A program made the translations under genes and the position numbers. From positions 1 to 14,623 of the forward strand of contig JAQIWT010000840.1 in assembly GCA_034696485.1 (NCBI GenBank): DNA of 14,623 nucleotides. The letters are read 5' to 3'. Positions 1 through 8,340 of this stretch are shown here, in pieces; the first letter of the stretch is position 1; the number at the start of each line of letters is the position of its first letter. The notes under the pieces are model-generated. The model had not been told where the DNA came from. It did no database searches and saw only the letters and a list, made by a program, of their open reading frames with translations. The stretch is from Isohypsibius dastychi (lineage: Eukaryota; Tardigrada; Eutardigrada; Parachela; Isohypsibiidae).

Positions 1-760
1 CAGAAACTTTGCAAGAATGGCATAAATGTCGGTCGAGGCACCGACGTCCAAGAGTGCTGACACGTGATACCAAGAGCACTGCTGCATAATCCGGAGAAGT
101 GCACTCGAGAACTGACTTGTTGTTCCTGCCAGTGATAGAGCTGACGGAGAAATGTTCATATTGTAATCCCCCAGTGCTGTGAAGCCACTATCAAAAAAAA
201 CAACAACCACCTTCAAGCCAACAAAAAATGCAGATGTCAAATAATTGAGGCTAACTTGTTAAACAGAAGAATGTTCCACTCTGAAATATGAAAGAAGAAA
301 TCAGTTCCGAGACAAATCATCGATGTACATTTTTAGTATAGCGTACCCCTTGAAAATGGAATGGCGCTTAACAGTCCGCCACAATCTGCAAAATATTCAA
401 ATACACCAGTCACTTTTTCGGGCTTGATTACTCACTTGTTCCAATAATCGCCATGCAGCTGGGATGGTCATGTTGTCGGTAATAATGTTCAGCTAGCAGA
501 GGTACTGCATCAGCCGTTCCCTGGTCACAGTTCTGGCCCTTCGCGCCGTATAGAAATGTCACAGATACGTTGAAAATATGGCCAAAGCGCAAATTGGCTT
601 TTTCCACCGCAACGTCCAAAGCAGCTCCGGTGAATTTAAGAGCCGGAGCCACTGGTGCGCTGTATGGTAAAATACTGATGAGTTCGAGGTCGATTGCCGT
701 GATCAGATTCAACCAAGCAAGACTCATCACAATTGCAACTGGCTGAATTAAAATGCACAT
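1..760 (-). CDS. ANF-receptor-type extracellular ligand-binding protein (receptor guanylate cyclase-like), 5' part, partial
   Basis: Four exons fit together in phase: 436-760, 347-385 (39 nt), 256-280 (25 nt) and 1-187, the last running off the left edge. The start at 760 gives a hydrophobic signal-peptide-like N-terminus (residues 1-22). The mature part begins IDLELISILPYSAP, then AALDVAVEKAN, a glycosylation sequon at N64 (NVS), the joined motif IIGTNCGGLLSAIPFSR followed by EWNILLF, then TALGDYNMNISPSAL and a strand-helix segment around CSWYHVSALLDVG. This order (helix, IIG..C...AIP, WNI, D-YN-ISP, W-HVS) is the layout of the periplasmic-binding-like ANF_receptor domain of natriuretic-peptide-receptor guanylate cyclases and related receptors. 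Splice sites are good: donors GTGAGT, GTACGC and GTTAGC, with acceptors TTTTGCAG, CATATTTCAG and TTGATAG. Whether a membrane span, kinase-homology and cyclase domain follow lies outside the window. The domain call is firm; the receptor subtype is open. Confidence 0.75.
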
Positions 761-951
761 TTTTAAAGTTCAGAATGAAAACCGGAAACAGGAAGGCAAA
801 GTAAAGTGTTGGATTGTTTGCTTAGTATGTAAAGAGCAAACCCTCCGTCATCTCATTGCACCATCCCTTTTTGTAGAACTGGCTGCAGTTCGTTAACCTC
901 TCCGGGTATTTGTTCATAATTCCATCCAAACGAAAAGCCAGAGTCCTTGAT

Positions 952-1494
952 TTAAGTTACTGCAATGTGATGAGAAGGGACAACATAAAAGATATTCAAC
1001 CGGGTGACGTAATTCACTTCTGGAAGTCTGTCACATAGTTCTCGCATCACAGTGGTGCTGTATGGTGCGTCGTTTGATTCCCGAGCTAGGTCATGCAAGA
1101 TTATAGTGCCTATTTGCTTTTGGGAAGCTTGTTCCACCTTGTGTGATTAGGTATTCACTTCTGGATTCGATATTTGTTTCAAAGTGAGACAAACTCAGTG
1201 GAAAAGGATCTGTTCCATGAATGAGGTGAAGAATCTCCTAGTTTGAAAATTCTGGCCTTCGCCTTTTTCTTCTTCTTGACAAAGACGTTTGCTCAAATGA
1301 AATACTGCCCACCATTTTTGAACGCATATATCAGCTAAGATGCATTTGATACTTATATGGTTGAAGTTGAGATATTCAAATGCAGCCTGCACAAAACCAA
1401 CTGAAACCAGAAATTGGGAATTAACAAAACGACATTCATTGTAGCCTGTGTTGCAATCGGATCTTGCCGAGAAAAATGATGGTCCGAAAAACTT
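952..1494 (-). pseudogene. Diverged second ANF-receptor-like copy (exon fragments)
   Basis: A stretch open from 1494 down to 1198 reads FFGPSFFSARSDCNTGY, then FVQAAFEYLNFNHISI and a hydrophobic strand ILADICV. It lines up without forcing with TALGDYNMN...LLRIMQQCSWYHVSALLDV of the neighbouring gene (1-760), with almost the same spacing between the D-x-N and H-[IV]-S positions. A second open piece, about 952-1140, preceded by an AG acceptor (CACACAAG), reads IGTIILHDLARESNDAP and STTVMRELCDRLPEVNY, again like the strand-helix part of an ANF_receptor domain. No signal-peptide exon, no micro-exons and no clean donor after the first piece were found, and its distal end becomes purine-rich and doubtful. 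It may be a decayed tandem duplicate, or exons of a real gene whose splice pattern I could not resolve. Confidence 0.35.
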
Positions 1495-1823
1495 TCAGGC
1501 ACGGATGATTAAGTTGGCAGCATCTAAAGAAAACAGAGAATGTTTGAAAATCCGGCTTCCCTGAATAGCCCAAACTACCACTATGCTTGAATCAATTCAA
1601 AACGTCGAATTGTGAGCCGATAATGTGTACCGACCCGGAATCGGCTGACTAAGCATTGTATCTATACTCATTCATTTACAGTGCCCTACTTAATCTTATC
1701 ACACTGCAGTTACATTCACTCGCCTGCCTTGGCGGAAAGGTAGACGAGAAGCATCTCAATTTCAGAAGGAATTTAGGAAGTTTTGAACGCAGTGTACATG
1801 AACAGATTTATCGAGGGTTCCAA
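1495..1823. other. Intergenic / UGT upstream region
   Basis: No gene was recognised. The reading frame of the UGT stays open upstream to an ATG at 1656, but the 56 extra residues have no counterpart in family-1 glycosyltransferases and are probably 5' UTR or promoter. No convincing TATA box was seen. Confidence 0.4.
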
Positions 1824-3252
1824 ATGGCAGCTCCGCCGCGAAAACACATTCTCCTGGTTACATTCCCAGCCTATGGCCACATTATCCCAATCTTGGAACT
1901 CGGAAAAAAGCTCAGCCTGTCCCACGATGTCAGTTTAGCTGTCTCCGCATTCACTGTTGACGAGATAAAGGCTAAGGATCTGGTTACCAGTTCGGACAAG
2001 ATCAACTTTCTCCCGATCAACGATGGCTACTCAGCCAACAACACACTCGATCCATCATCCTTCCCTGTCTTCATCGAGAGCATGAATATTATTCTTCCTG
2101 GAATAAAGAACATGATCGCCACTTTGCCTATCAGGGGAACCGCGCAAACACCAGGGAATATTATGCCAGTTGACGTCATAATCTGCGAGCTTTTTATTGC
2201 CGCGTACGCCACCGACTGCGTCCAGAAAGATATCGACCTCTACCATTTTTCGCCCAATGCCATCGGTAACTTGATTCACTTACCCCCCCCCCCCCTTCCA
2301 CGCCCCCGCCCCCAGTTAAATTTCTTATTTATTCCGAATAGGTGCGCAGTTGATGTATTTGTCTTTCGATGAAAAATGGCCGACTGTTCCGGATGACATC
2401 GAGATCACCTTATCCAAGCCTCCTATCCCAGGAGCACCTCTTCCACCAATGCCGCAAACGATGAAAAAATGGTCACAGGAAATTAACAACAGCTACCGCT
2501 TCACCAAAGGAATGGTCATCAACAGTGTGAAAGAACTGGAGGAAGACGCTTATAACGCAATGATAGAACACCCATTGATGAAGCATGCGAAGATTTTCCC
2601 AGTTGGTCCGCTTATCCCAGCTAAGTCGGACAAATTTCTAACTCACTCAGATAAAGAAGCTGCAGTTAAAAAATGGCTGGATGTGAAACCGGAGAAATCT
2701 GTTCTCTACGTTAGTTTTGGGTCGATGACCGCACCGAATGCGGAACAGGTTGGGGAACTTTCGAGAGCGTTTCTGACCCTCAAAAAGCCGGTGATCTGGT
2801 CTCTTCAAGCTGATTGCCATGTCCTTGTTTCAGCCGAACTAACCAGCCAAACAGAATCCGAAGTCCTGATTCTGCCCTGGGTGCCTCAAAAACTTGTTCT
2901 AAGTCATCCGTCGATAGGGTTGTTCATCTCTCATTGTGGCTGGAATAGTACATTAGAAAGCCTGTCCAACGGAATTCCTGTTGTTGGTTGGCCAATGTTC
3001 GCGGATCAGCTGATCAACGCGTTGTTTCTTGAGAGCAAGGGAACCGGAGTTGTGGTTCACGGAACTGGACTGAAACCTGAAAGGACTGTCCCGGCAGCGG
3101 AGGTTGTTGAGACGGTTAAAAACGTGACGGGCTGGGATGGAAATGATTCGAGTTATCGGGATAAGGCGATCGGATGGAAGGAAGTGATACAATCGGCAAG
3201 ACGGCCAGGTGGCAGGTCCTTTGATAGTTTTGCTGAACTCAATCATTTTTGA
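1824..3252 (+). CDS. Plant-type family-1 UDP-glycosyltransferase (UGT)
   Basis: It transfers a sugar from a UDP-sugar to a small lipophilic acceptor. Exons 1824-2265 and 2342-3252 join in phase (donor G|GTAACT, acceptor CCGAATAG) to give 450 residues. I chose ATG 1824 because the family's N-terminal motif follows at once: HILLVTFPAYGHIIP, with the presumed catalytic base His19. The C-terminal half has SVLYVSFGS (residues 267-275) and a PSPG box of exactly 44 residues, W327 to Q370, with WVPQ, HCGWNS and the closing DQ. Gln at the last PSPG position usually goes with UDP-glucose use. There is no signal peptide and no C-terminal membrane anchor, so the protein should be cytosolic, like plant UGTs and unlike the ER-anchored UGTs of animals. 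The residue where the catalytic-dyad Asp is expected appears to be Glu122 (IICELF). It is followed tail-to-tail by the GPCR gene. The family call is very firm; the acceptor is unknown. Confidence 0.93.
2266..2341 (+). other. UGT intron with poly-C tract
   Basis: This 76-bp intron is bounded by GTAACT and GAATAG. It holds a run of 13 C (2283-2295) and a second C-rich stretch ending in CCCCCAG (2306-2314), a possible decoy acceptor. Only the AG at 2340-2341 restores the phase (G|GT) and yields the expected family sequence on both sides. Confidence 0.8.
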
Positions 3253-3696
3253 ACTTCGTACATTACAATATTCTTTTTTTGCAACCGATTGAACTTTGCA
3301 ACCGACTCGGCGAACAGTTTTAATCATGTTTTCGGTAAAAGTATTACAAGCCATGTAAGTCCCATTAAATTCTGATCCAATCTGTCGGTTGTAGTGTACT
3401 TGAGAGCCCTGGCTCATTATTCAATCGCCATTTCAAGTAACATCTTGAAGGACCTCCATTCAGTGAGTGAGATTTATGCGTTTACTTGAGATTGTAATGC
3501 GGTGAACGCCACAGGCATGTCTACGGTGTGGATTAACCTGGAGCTGACCAGCTGAATTGAATCGACAAAAATTGAATACTACAAAATTGACTGGACTGTT
3601 TCTATGTAAATAGGTCACCTTGTTTTCAACTTTTGCGCCAAGTCAAGTGAGGAGGGAAAGAGGCTTGAAAGTTTTAGGGTTCACAAGTAAACAGAC

Positions 3697-3771
3697 AGAG
3701 TTTTGAGTCTGGAATTCTGCGGAAATGACCGTTCATCCCGGCAATCAACCAGAGTTTGAGCCTGGAATTCT
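3697..3771. repeat. Pair of 21-22-bp direct repeats flanking the TM7 copy
   Basis: AGAGTTTTGAGTCTGGAATT at 3697 and AGAGTTTGAGCCTGGAATTC at 3751 are near-identical (one 1-base indel, one substitution). They bracket the duplicated exon fragment, as expected if a local duplication or insertion created the arrangement. Confidence 0.65.
3723..3751 (-). repeat. 29-bp exact copy of the GPCR TM7 exon segment
   Basis: Positions 3723-3751 equal 4028-4056 base for base. On the minus strand both encode WLIAGMNGH, the core of the presumed TM7. The copy at 3723 is flanked by unrelated sequence without the rest of the exon, so it is a fragment rather than a usable exon. Confidence 0.85.
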
Positions 3772-3867
3772 TTTTTGTTGATGGACATACATTCCATTTT
3801 ATTTTTGAACTCAAAAAAGCTTGACCGAAACAGGACATCTGACCAAATCCAAACCAAAGCTTTGCAT

Positions 3868-3882
3868 TTTATTCGATTTATT
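3868..3882 (-). terminator. Two AATAAA polyadenylation signals of the GPCR gene
   Basis: AATAAA occurs on the minus strand at 3877-3882 and again at 3868-3873, about 75-90 bp downstream of the GPCR stop codon. This is a normal distance for a short 3' UTR. Confidence 0.5.
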
Positions 3883-3957
3883 CGACCCTCTGTACTTTAG
3901 TATGAGTTGCAAGAAAACACGAGTGCGATGTGGTGGGACGTGAGATGCTGCAGACAG

Positions 3958-5320
3958 CTACGTACGAGGCAACGCCGACCCGAGAGAGAGAATTGATATT
4001 CCACGAATTTTCCTGATTATACGGCGCAAATGACCGTTCATCCCGGCAATCAACCACGGGCACATTGCTATTCCTGTAACACACACTTATTAACTCAAGT
4101 TTCGTACCTGCCTACATTGCAAATCCTCACCTGTCCAGTGAACCAAATTGACCGTCTGCCCACCCAGAGCATATATCTCCGCACCAGTGTGGGCCATCAA
4201 CCCCGGTAAGATCAACGACATCTGACATAACAGCAGGAATCCACAAGCGCCGAAAGCGAACTTGGTGACTGTCTTCTCGGACATTCGATACGTATCAGCT
4301 CGTGTCAGAACTCGACGATGTTGCTGCACTCGGTTCTTTGAGAGGTACACTTTCCTCCACACAGCAAAATAGCACGCTCCGACAATAACCAGCTCCAATA
4401 TCGGATAAACGATACGATGGATTCGGCTGTATCCAATTTGCAAATTAATCAGAGTGCAGCGCTGGGAAGGCTGATTATACCCGTAATCCCCACCGATGCC
4501 GAAAAAGGGTAACACATAGATGGTCAGTTGGAATACCCACGGATATAACAGCAATACAATCAAGATGACCCTCTTTCTGAGAAATGGAAACTTGTCGCTC
4601 AGTACAACTCGGAATAAACGGTGAAGTGCAATTGCAACATGGGATGTTTTTGCAGCGGCGATGCTGACCATGAAGATATAGGCTATCAGCATGCATAAAT
4701 GACGATATTGGTCCTTTGAGTAAACGGTTTCATGCACTAGACTAGTGTAAGCGTGGGTAAAGATCCCGGTTGCGGCGAGTATCGTGCTGAAGGCTAGGTT
4801 AAATGGAAATTATGACATTAATTGCAGTTAACAAGCAAGCTGCAGTTATGATCTCACTTGACCGCCTCGTTCTCTCTGTCTGTGGTCATTTGCTCTTCTC
4901 GATCTCTCCTTTTCATCCGCTTGCAAGTGGATGCTCATGTTCTCATTCGCATTATTTCGTTTGAGCGCGGAGAATTTCTCCCGCCCGCCCTGCCCTTTCT
5001 GAAATACGAAAAAACTGAATAAAGGGGGTGTCTGTTCGGAAGACTTTCCGCAGGCACTCTCAGTTTTCGGCAACTCGTTCCCGCTCGTTGGTTTTCACGA
5101 TAGCATGTTTGTTAACGAAAAGAAGCTTAGAAGAGGTGCGCTGTTTTTCATCTTTGCGGAGTGATTGCAAGCAGAGCAGTGAGCCGACGACGGCCAGAGA
5201 TGCCACGATTATTGCTGATGTTGAAATGGACTGTTTTGACAGTCCAGGATTCCATCCTTGAGAAAATGTCACGTTGTGATAGATAGAGACGTTGACAAGA
5301 GCTAAGGAGCTGGTATTCAT
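3958..5320 (-). CDS. Class-A-like (rhodopsin-type) G-protein-coupled receptor, orphan
   Basis: A seven-helix plasma-membrane receptor. The exon at 5117-5320 encodes an extracellular N-terminus with three N-glycosylation sequons (N2, N10, N16) and TM1 (about residues 33-53). The exon at 4131-4793 encodes TM2 (FSTILAATGIFTHAYTSL), TM3 with its conserved Cys (RHLC) and HRLFRVV in place of the DRY motif, TM4 with the conserved Trp (LLYPWVFQL), a Cys in the second outer loop (QRCTL), TM5 (YPILELVIVGACYFAVW) and TM6 (FGACGFLLLCQMSLILPG). The exon at 3958-4073 encodes TM7 (IAMCPWLIAGMN), the basic helix-8-like LRRIIRKIRG and a short tail ending ALPRT. The 4131/4073 junction (donor GTGAGG, acceptor TTACAG) is in phase. 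The 5117/4793 join is not: the first exon ends in phase 0 at GTTAAC, whereas 4793 needs one preceding base, so a small exon is missing or one boundary is wrong. The ligand is unknown; similar diverged receptors are commonly orphan peptide-receptor-like. Confidence 0.72.
4858..4998 (-). other. Possible cryptic or alternative exon inside the GPCR intron
   Basis: This 141-nt segment (47 codons, phase 0 at both ends) has an excellent acceptor (TTTTTTCGTATTTCAG) and donor (CAA|GTGAGA). Its open frame is highly charged (rich in K, R, E, N and Q). It would sit between TM1 and TM2, yet it does not repair the phase conflict with the next exon. It may be an alternative exon, or an intronic purine-rich stretch with chance splice sites. 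Confidence 0.2.
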
Positions 5321-6200
5321 CGCGCTAGGGTGAATTTTGGATACGAATCAGCACGATATAGAATTTGGTCAGAGATCCTTCCTTTCGCAGCAGGTATCAA
5401 AAATCCTGCAAGGGATGCCCAACGTTCCAGCGAAGGATGATAATGTCAGTTTGTAATTAACGAGAGTATGTGAAATAGGTTAAACAAGGTAGGAAGAGTT
5501 TCACTGAACAGTCCGATGCAACTCAAAGTCATTCTCATCACGTATGTTTGTCTTAAACAGACGCTTCCTGTTTTGAGATCGTTCATGTGCATAAAATGAC
5601 CGAACAGCCGACCCGACGTTAGAAAAAATGCACAATTCCTTTGAAGTATCGGCGTTGATTTGTGGACAAGAAAAAGGACACCAATTACCGTACTACTCTT
5701 ACCTTGCTATCTGAAGGAGTTGTTACGTGAGCCACCTAAAATCGATTCCCTGATGATGGCTTTCGACCTTCAATGCTCATAATTACACTCAGTGGGTCAC
5801 CCTCCATGATTATACCGCGAAATGAAAAAAAGCATGTCGTGCTGTATCAAATGGAAACCCACAAGGTTATACCGAGTTGTTTTTCATTGTCCGGTGACAT
5901 TTTCATTTAACGATGAGAATGAATTACGAAAAGAAATGTGACGAATACAGGTTGCAGGCGATGGCTTCTGGCTGAATGAAATCCTGAAAAATGCTTTAAG
6001 TGACGCATCGCTTGATTCTTCCAGCTCCTAAACAGCGCAATCCAGTCAATAGCCGGCTTTTGGTGGCGCTGAAGTTCAGCGAACAGCGCGTCCAGTGCTG
6101 TACACTCCATAATCTCATGTAACGTCTTCGTTCTGGTTGATTTCATGAGTTATCAAACATTCACTCGTCTGCCTCTTGTTCTTCGTTAGTGTATTATATA
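5321..6200. other. Intergenic region upstream of the GPCR gene
   Basis: No gene was recognised in about 880 bp. The longest open frame (5907-6146, minus, 79 codons) has no recognisable motif, signal peptide or convincing splice partners. The part next to 5320 should hold the GPCR promoter, but no core element stands out. Confidence 0.4.
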
Positions 6201-6479
6201 CGGTACCAGCAAACACGGAATCCCGGCGCGGATTTCTACGACCATAATCCCCCCCCCCCCCCCCCACAAGATGTAGCTTGACATGGAATAATCAGACCTC
6301 CGCCCAACTGTGGTTTTGCATCGTGAATTGGAAGCAGATTTCGGATTGGTCGATTTACCAGGCCTCAGTTGGGCGGAGGTCTGATTATTCCAGGTCAAGC
6401 TACATCTTATGGGGGGCTGGGGGGCAGCGGGATTATGGTCGTAGAAACCCGCGCCGGGATTCCGTGTTATGCTGGTACG
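6201..6479. mobile_element. Foldback / MITE-like inverted-repeat element
   Basis: The left arm (6201-6310) and right arm (6366-6479) are inverted copies. The left begins CGGTACCAGCAAACACGGAA and the right, read on the minus strand, CGTACCAGCATAACACGGAA. Both continue through CCCGGCGCGG, TTTCTACGACCATAATCC, a C tract, AAGATGTAGCTTGAC and GGAATAATCAGACCTCCGCC. The arms differ by a few substitutions and by the C tract, which is 17 uninterrupted C on the left and interrupted on the right. The loop is 55 bp and encodes nothing recognisable. No clear target-site duplication is visible. A non-autonomous DNA transposon is the likeliest identity. The short open frames across it are by-products of the palindrome. 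Confidence 0.8.
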
Positions 6480-6601
6480 TTTTTTGTAGTTAAATAGTCT
6501 GTTTTCAGACACAAAGCCCCCATAAGTAGTCTCCAGATTTAATAAACTGTATTGTTGTTCAGATTCAACGCTAATGTTTCTTTCTAGGAAAAAAACATCA
6601 A

Positions 6602-6607
6602 TTTATT
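6602..6607 (-). terminator. AATAAA polyadenylation signal of the catalase-like gene
   Basis: AATAAA on the minus strand, 61 bp downstream of the stop codon at 6669. It fits a compact 3' UTR. Confidence 0.5.
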
Positions 6608-6668
6608 TCGGAAGAAATAGAAGACATCAGCACAGAGGCCATGATTACGAGCTGTCGGGTGGAATACT

Positions 6669-7666
6669 TTACGTCGACTTCCACGGAAGGCTAGGATGTT
6701 GAAAATAAAGGGACTCATCACCATACTGTGAAGCCACGAAGTCGCTCTGCGTGACAATCTCACCGATGACCTCTCCCTCTGAAGTTTTGGTTCGGTGAGC
6801 TTTGATCACCCACAAAACAGACCCGACTGGAATCTGGCTGCACTTGGTGCGGAAATCAGTGCGATCACTGGATGACCATCCAACCTCAGCATTGGGAACA
6901 AGAGTCAAGTAGTAAGGAGCATAGACCAAGGAACCAGCGTCGACTGATGCGTGTTCGTACAGCGGAATATTCCCTTCTCCTTCGGGACGTTGGCCAGAGC
7001 CGCCAGGAAGAGCCCAGAGAGCCAGTTTGAAGACTTGTGAAAGTGCTTTCATTGCGAAGCTTTGGGGATCCGGAATCGTTGTCACAAGGCTGTTAGCGAA
7101 GAAGTTGAAATTTGTTCCCTGACCATCCAGGCCGAACATTGCAAACATATTCTGTGAGGGTGCTTCGTCGACGAAGATCTGAATACATTTTACCAATGAA
7201 TCTATTAACCCACTACTCAGATTAATGTTAAACCTACCTTGAGACCGATTCCTGGAATGAGGTTCTTCTCATCGATTAGAGCAACCGAAGCTCGGACGAG
7301 GGCGGGATACCGTCCAGGTTGGAAGATTCCGGTATAAGGGGATCCGGCAAAAATGTTGAAGCTGACCTTGGCAGTAGTTCCGAAACTGTGGATGAGCTTC
7401 TTGCGGCCGTCGATCATTTCATCGGAGGTGTGAGTGAACGCCTTGGTGAGGAAGCTAGGATTGAGAACTCCCAGCATGGAGAACACTCCATGGTTTGACG
7501 TTGGAAGCTTGTCTGCGGCATAGGGCACCCTGCTTATTTCAGACCAGATTGCGTCTTGTTTTTCTTGAGCAGTAAAGGCAGAGTCATACGATGGTGGAAG
7601 AGCAGCACTGATAAACTGGATGGCCAATATGGATGTAAAAACCAGGAGTACAGACTTGGAAGCCAT
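6669..7666 (-). CDS. Secreted catalase-superfamily-like protein
   Basis: Exons 7238-7666 and 6669-7178 join in phase 0 (donor AAG|GTAGGT, acceptor GTATTCAG, intron 59 bp) to give 312 residues. Residues 1-21 are a good signal peptide (VLLVFTSILAIQFISA, then ALPP), so the protein is probably secreted. The core reads LIHSFGTTAKVSFNIF (residues 91-106), YTGIF, ALVRASVAL, IPGIGLK, then SQNMFAMFGLDGQGTN and FNFFANSLVTTIP. This follows the order of the catalase heme domain: distal His with HxxG (here His93), R-x-S, P-G-x-x-x-K, an Asn-containing segment, N-F-F, then I-P. That resemblance is my inference from motif order. The protein is much shorter than catalases (about 500 residues) and I do not see the proximal heme-ligand motif R-x-x-x-Y, so peroxide-removing activity is unproven. 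It shows tandem minus-strand orientation with the TauD gene, about 670 bp apart, with no sign of shared transcription. Confidence 0.8.
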
Positions 7667-8212
7667 CTTGAAAAGCGATGGGGAAACAGAACTTTAGTCA
7701 AATACGTCAGTTGTACGGCAATTCTCGGTATAAATGCGATTTTGATTTGCAATGTCAGCCTGAAGAGACCGTATCAGTATTCCGTTGTTGTTTGGATGTT
7801 ATACGACCGAATGATAGAACGTTTTTAATCTGGGTTTTAGCTCGGAACAATAGCAGCGCTAACGTGTGACATAGAAGTGGTAAACAGATAAGAACCGTTC
7901 TGTTCTGTGAATATCTTCTTCATTACTCAGATTGTTCGAGATTTTGGTGCTTGTTTGATTTCTTGAGCATCAATGTTCCCCTAATGTTCGCCACATGGTT
8001 ATCAAAACATGGTCTGTTAGAATGTCTCTCCCACTTGATTATAAAAGTATCCAAAAGTCGTTTTTCTTCATTTTCCAGAGATTGTACAGAAAGCCATGTT
8101 TTATAAAAAAATTTATATAGGAAAATGGTTTCGACGTGAACTGAATAACTGTCAAGAACAATTTTGAAAGAAGGTATGACATAGAATACTCACGGAGTTA
8201 TGGCCTGTGACC
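7667..8212. other. Intergenic region between catalase-like and TauD genes
   Basis: About 550 bp, AT-rich. It must hold the promoter of the catalase-like gene (near 7667) and the end of the TauD transcript. No further gene, RNA or repeat was recognised. The open frames on the plus strand at 7556-7869 overlap the catalase-like first exon in antisense and look like chance. Confidence 0.4.
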
Positions 8213-8218
8213 TTTATT
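8213..8218 (-). terminator. AATAAA polyadenylation signal of the TauD gene
   Basis: AATAAA on the minus strand, about 120 bp downstream of the stop codon at 8341. Confidence 0.45.
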
Positions 8219-8340
8219 GGAACGACATCAAAACCACATTTCCCTGAATTTTGCATTCGAGGGCTCTTTAGTACAAAGCCAATCTTACAAACGACTTTTC
8301 AACGAAATCAAGAATCAAATATTTTTTGTCCAAAACATCT

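Larger units (their letters stand above)
3253..3876. other. Convergent intergenic region between UGT and GPCR genes
   Basis: No gene was recognised. It contains a possible ATTAAA polyadenylation variant for the UGT (3364-3369, plus strand), two related 21-22-bp direct repeats (3697-3718 and 3751-3771) and, between them, a 29-bp copy of part of the GPCR TM7 exon (3723-3751). Confidence 0.5.

Noticed and set aside
1656-1823. In-frame upstream ATG extending the UGT by 56 residues
   Set aside because: The extension has no family counterpart, and the conserved N-terminal motif starts right after ATG 1824.
5907-6146. 79-codon minus-strand frame
   Set aside because: Composition is vaguely protein-like but there is no recognised motif, splice context or downstream poly(A) signal nearby.
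6186-6512. Open frames on both strands over the foldback element
   Set aside because: They arise from the palindrome, include the homopolymer and have no protein motif; the two strands give near-identical peptides only because of the inverted repeat.
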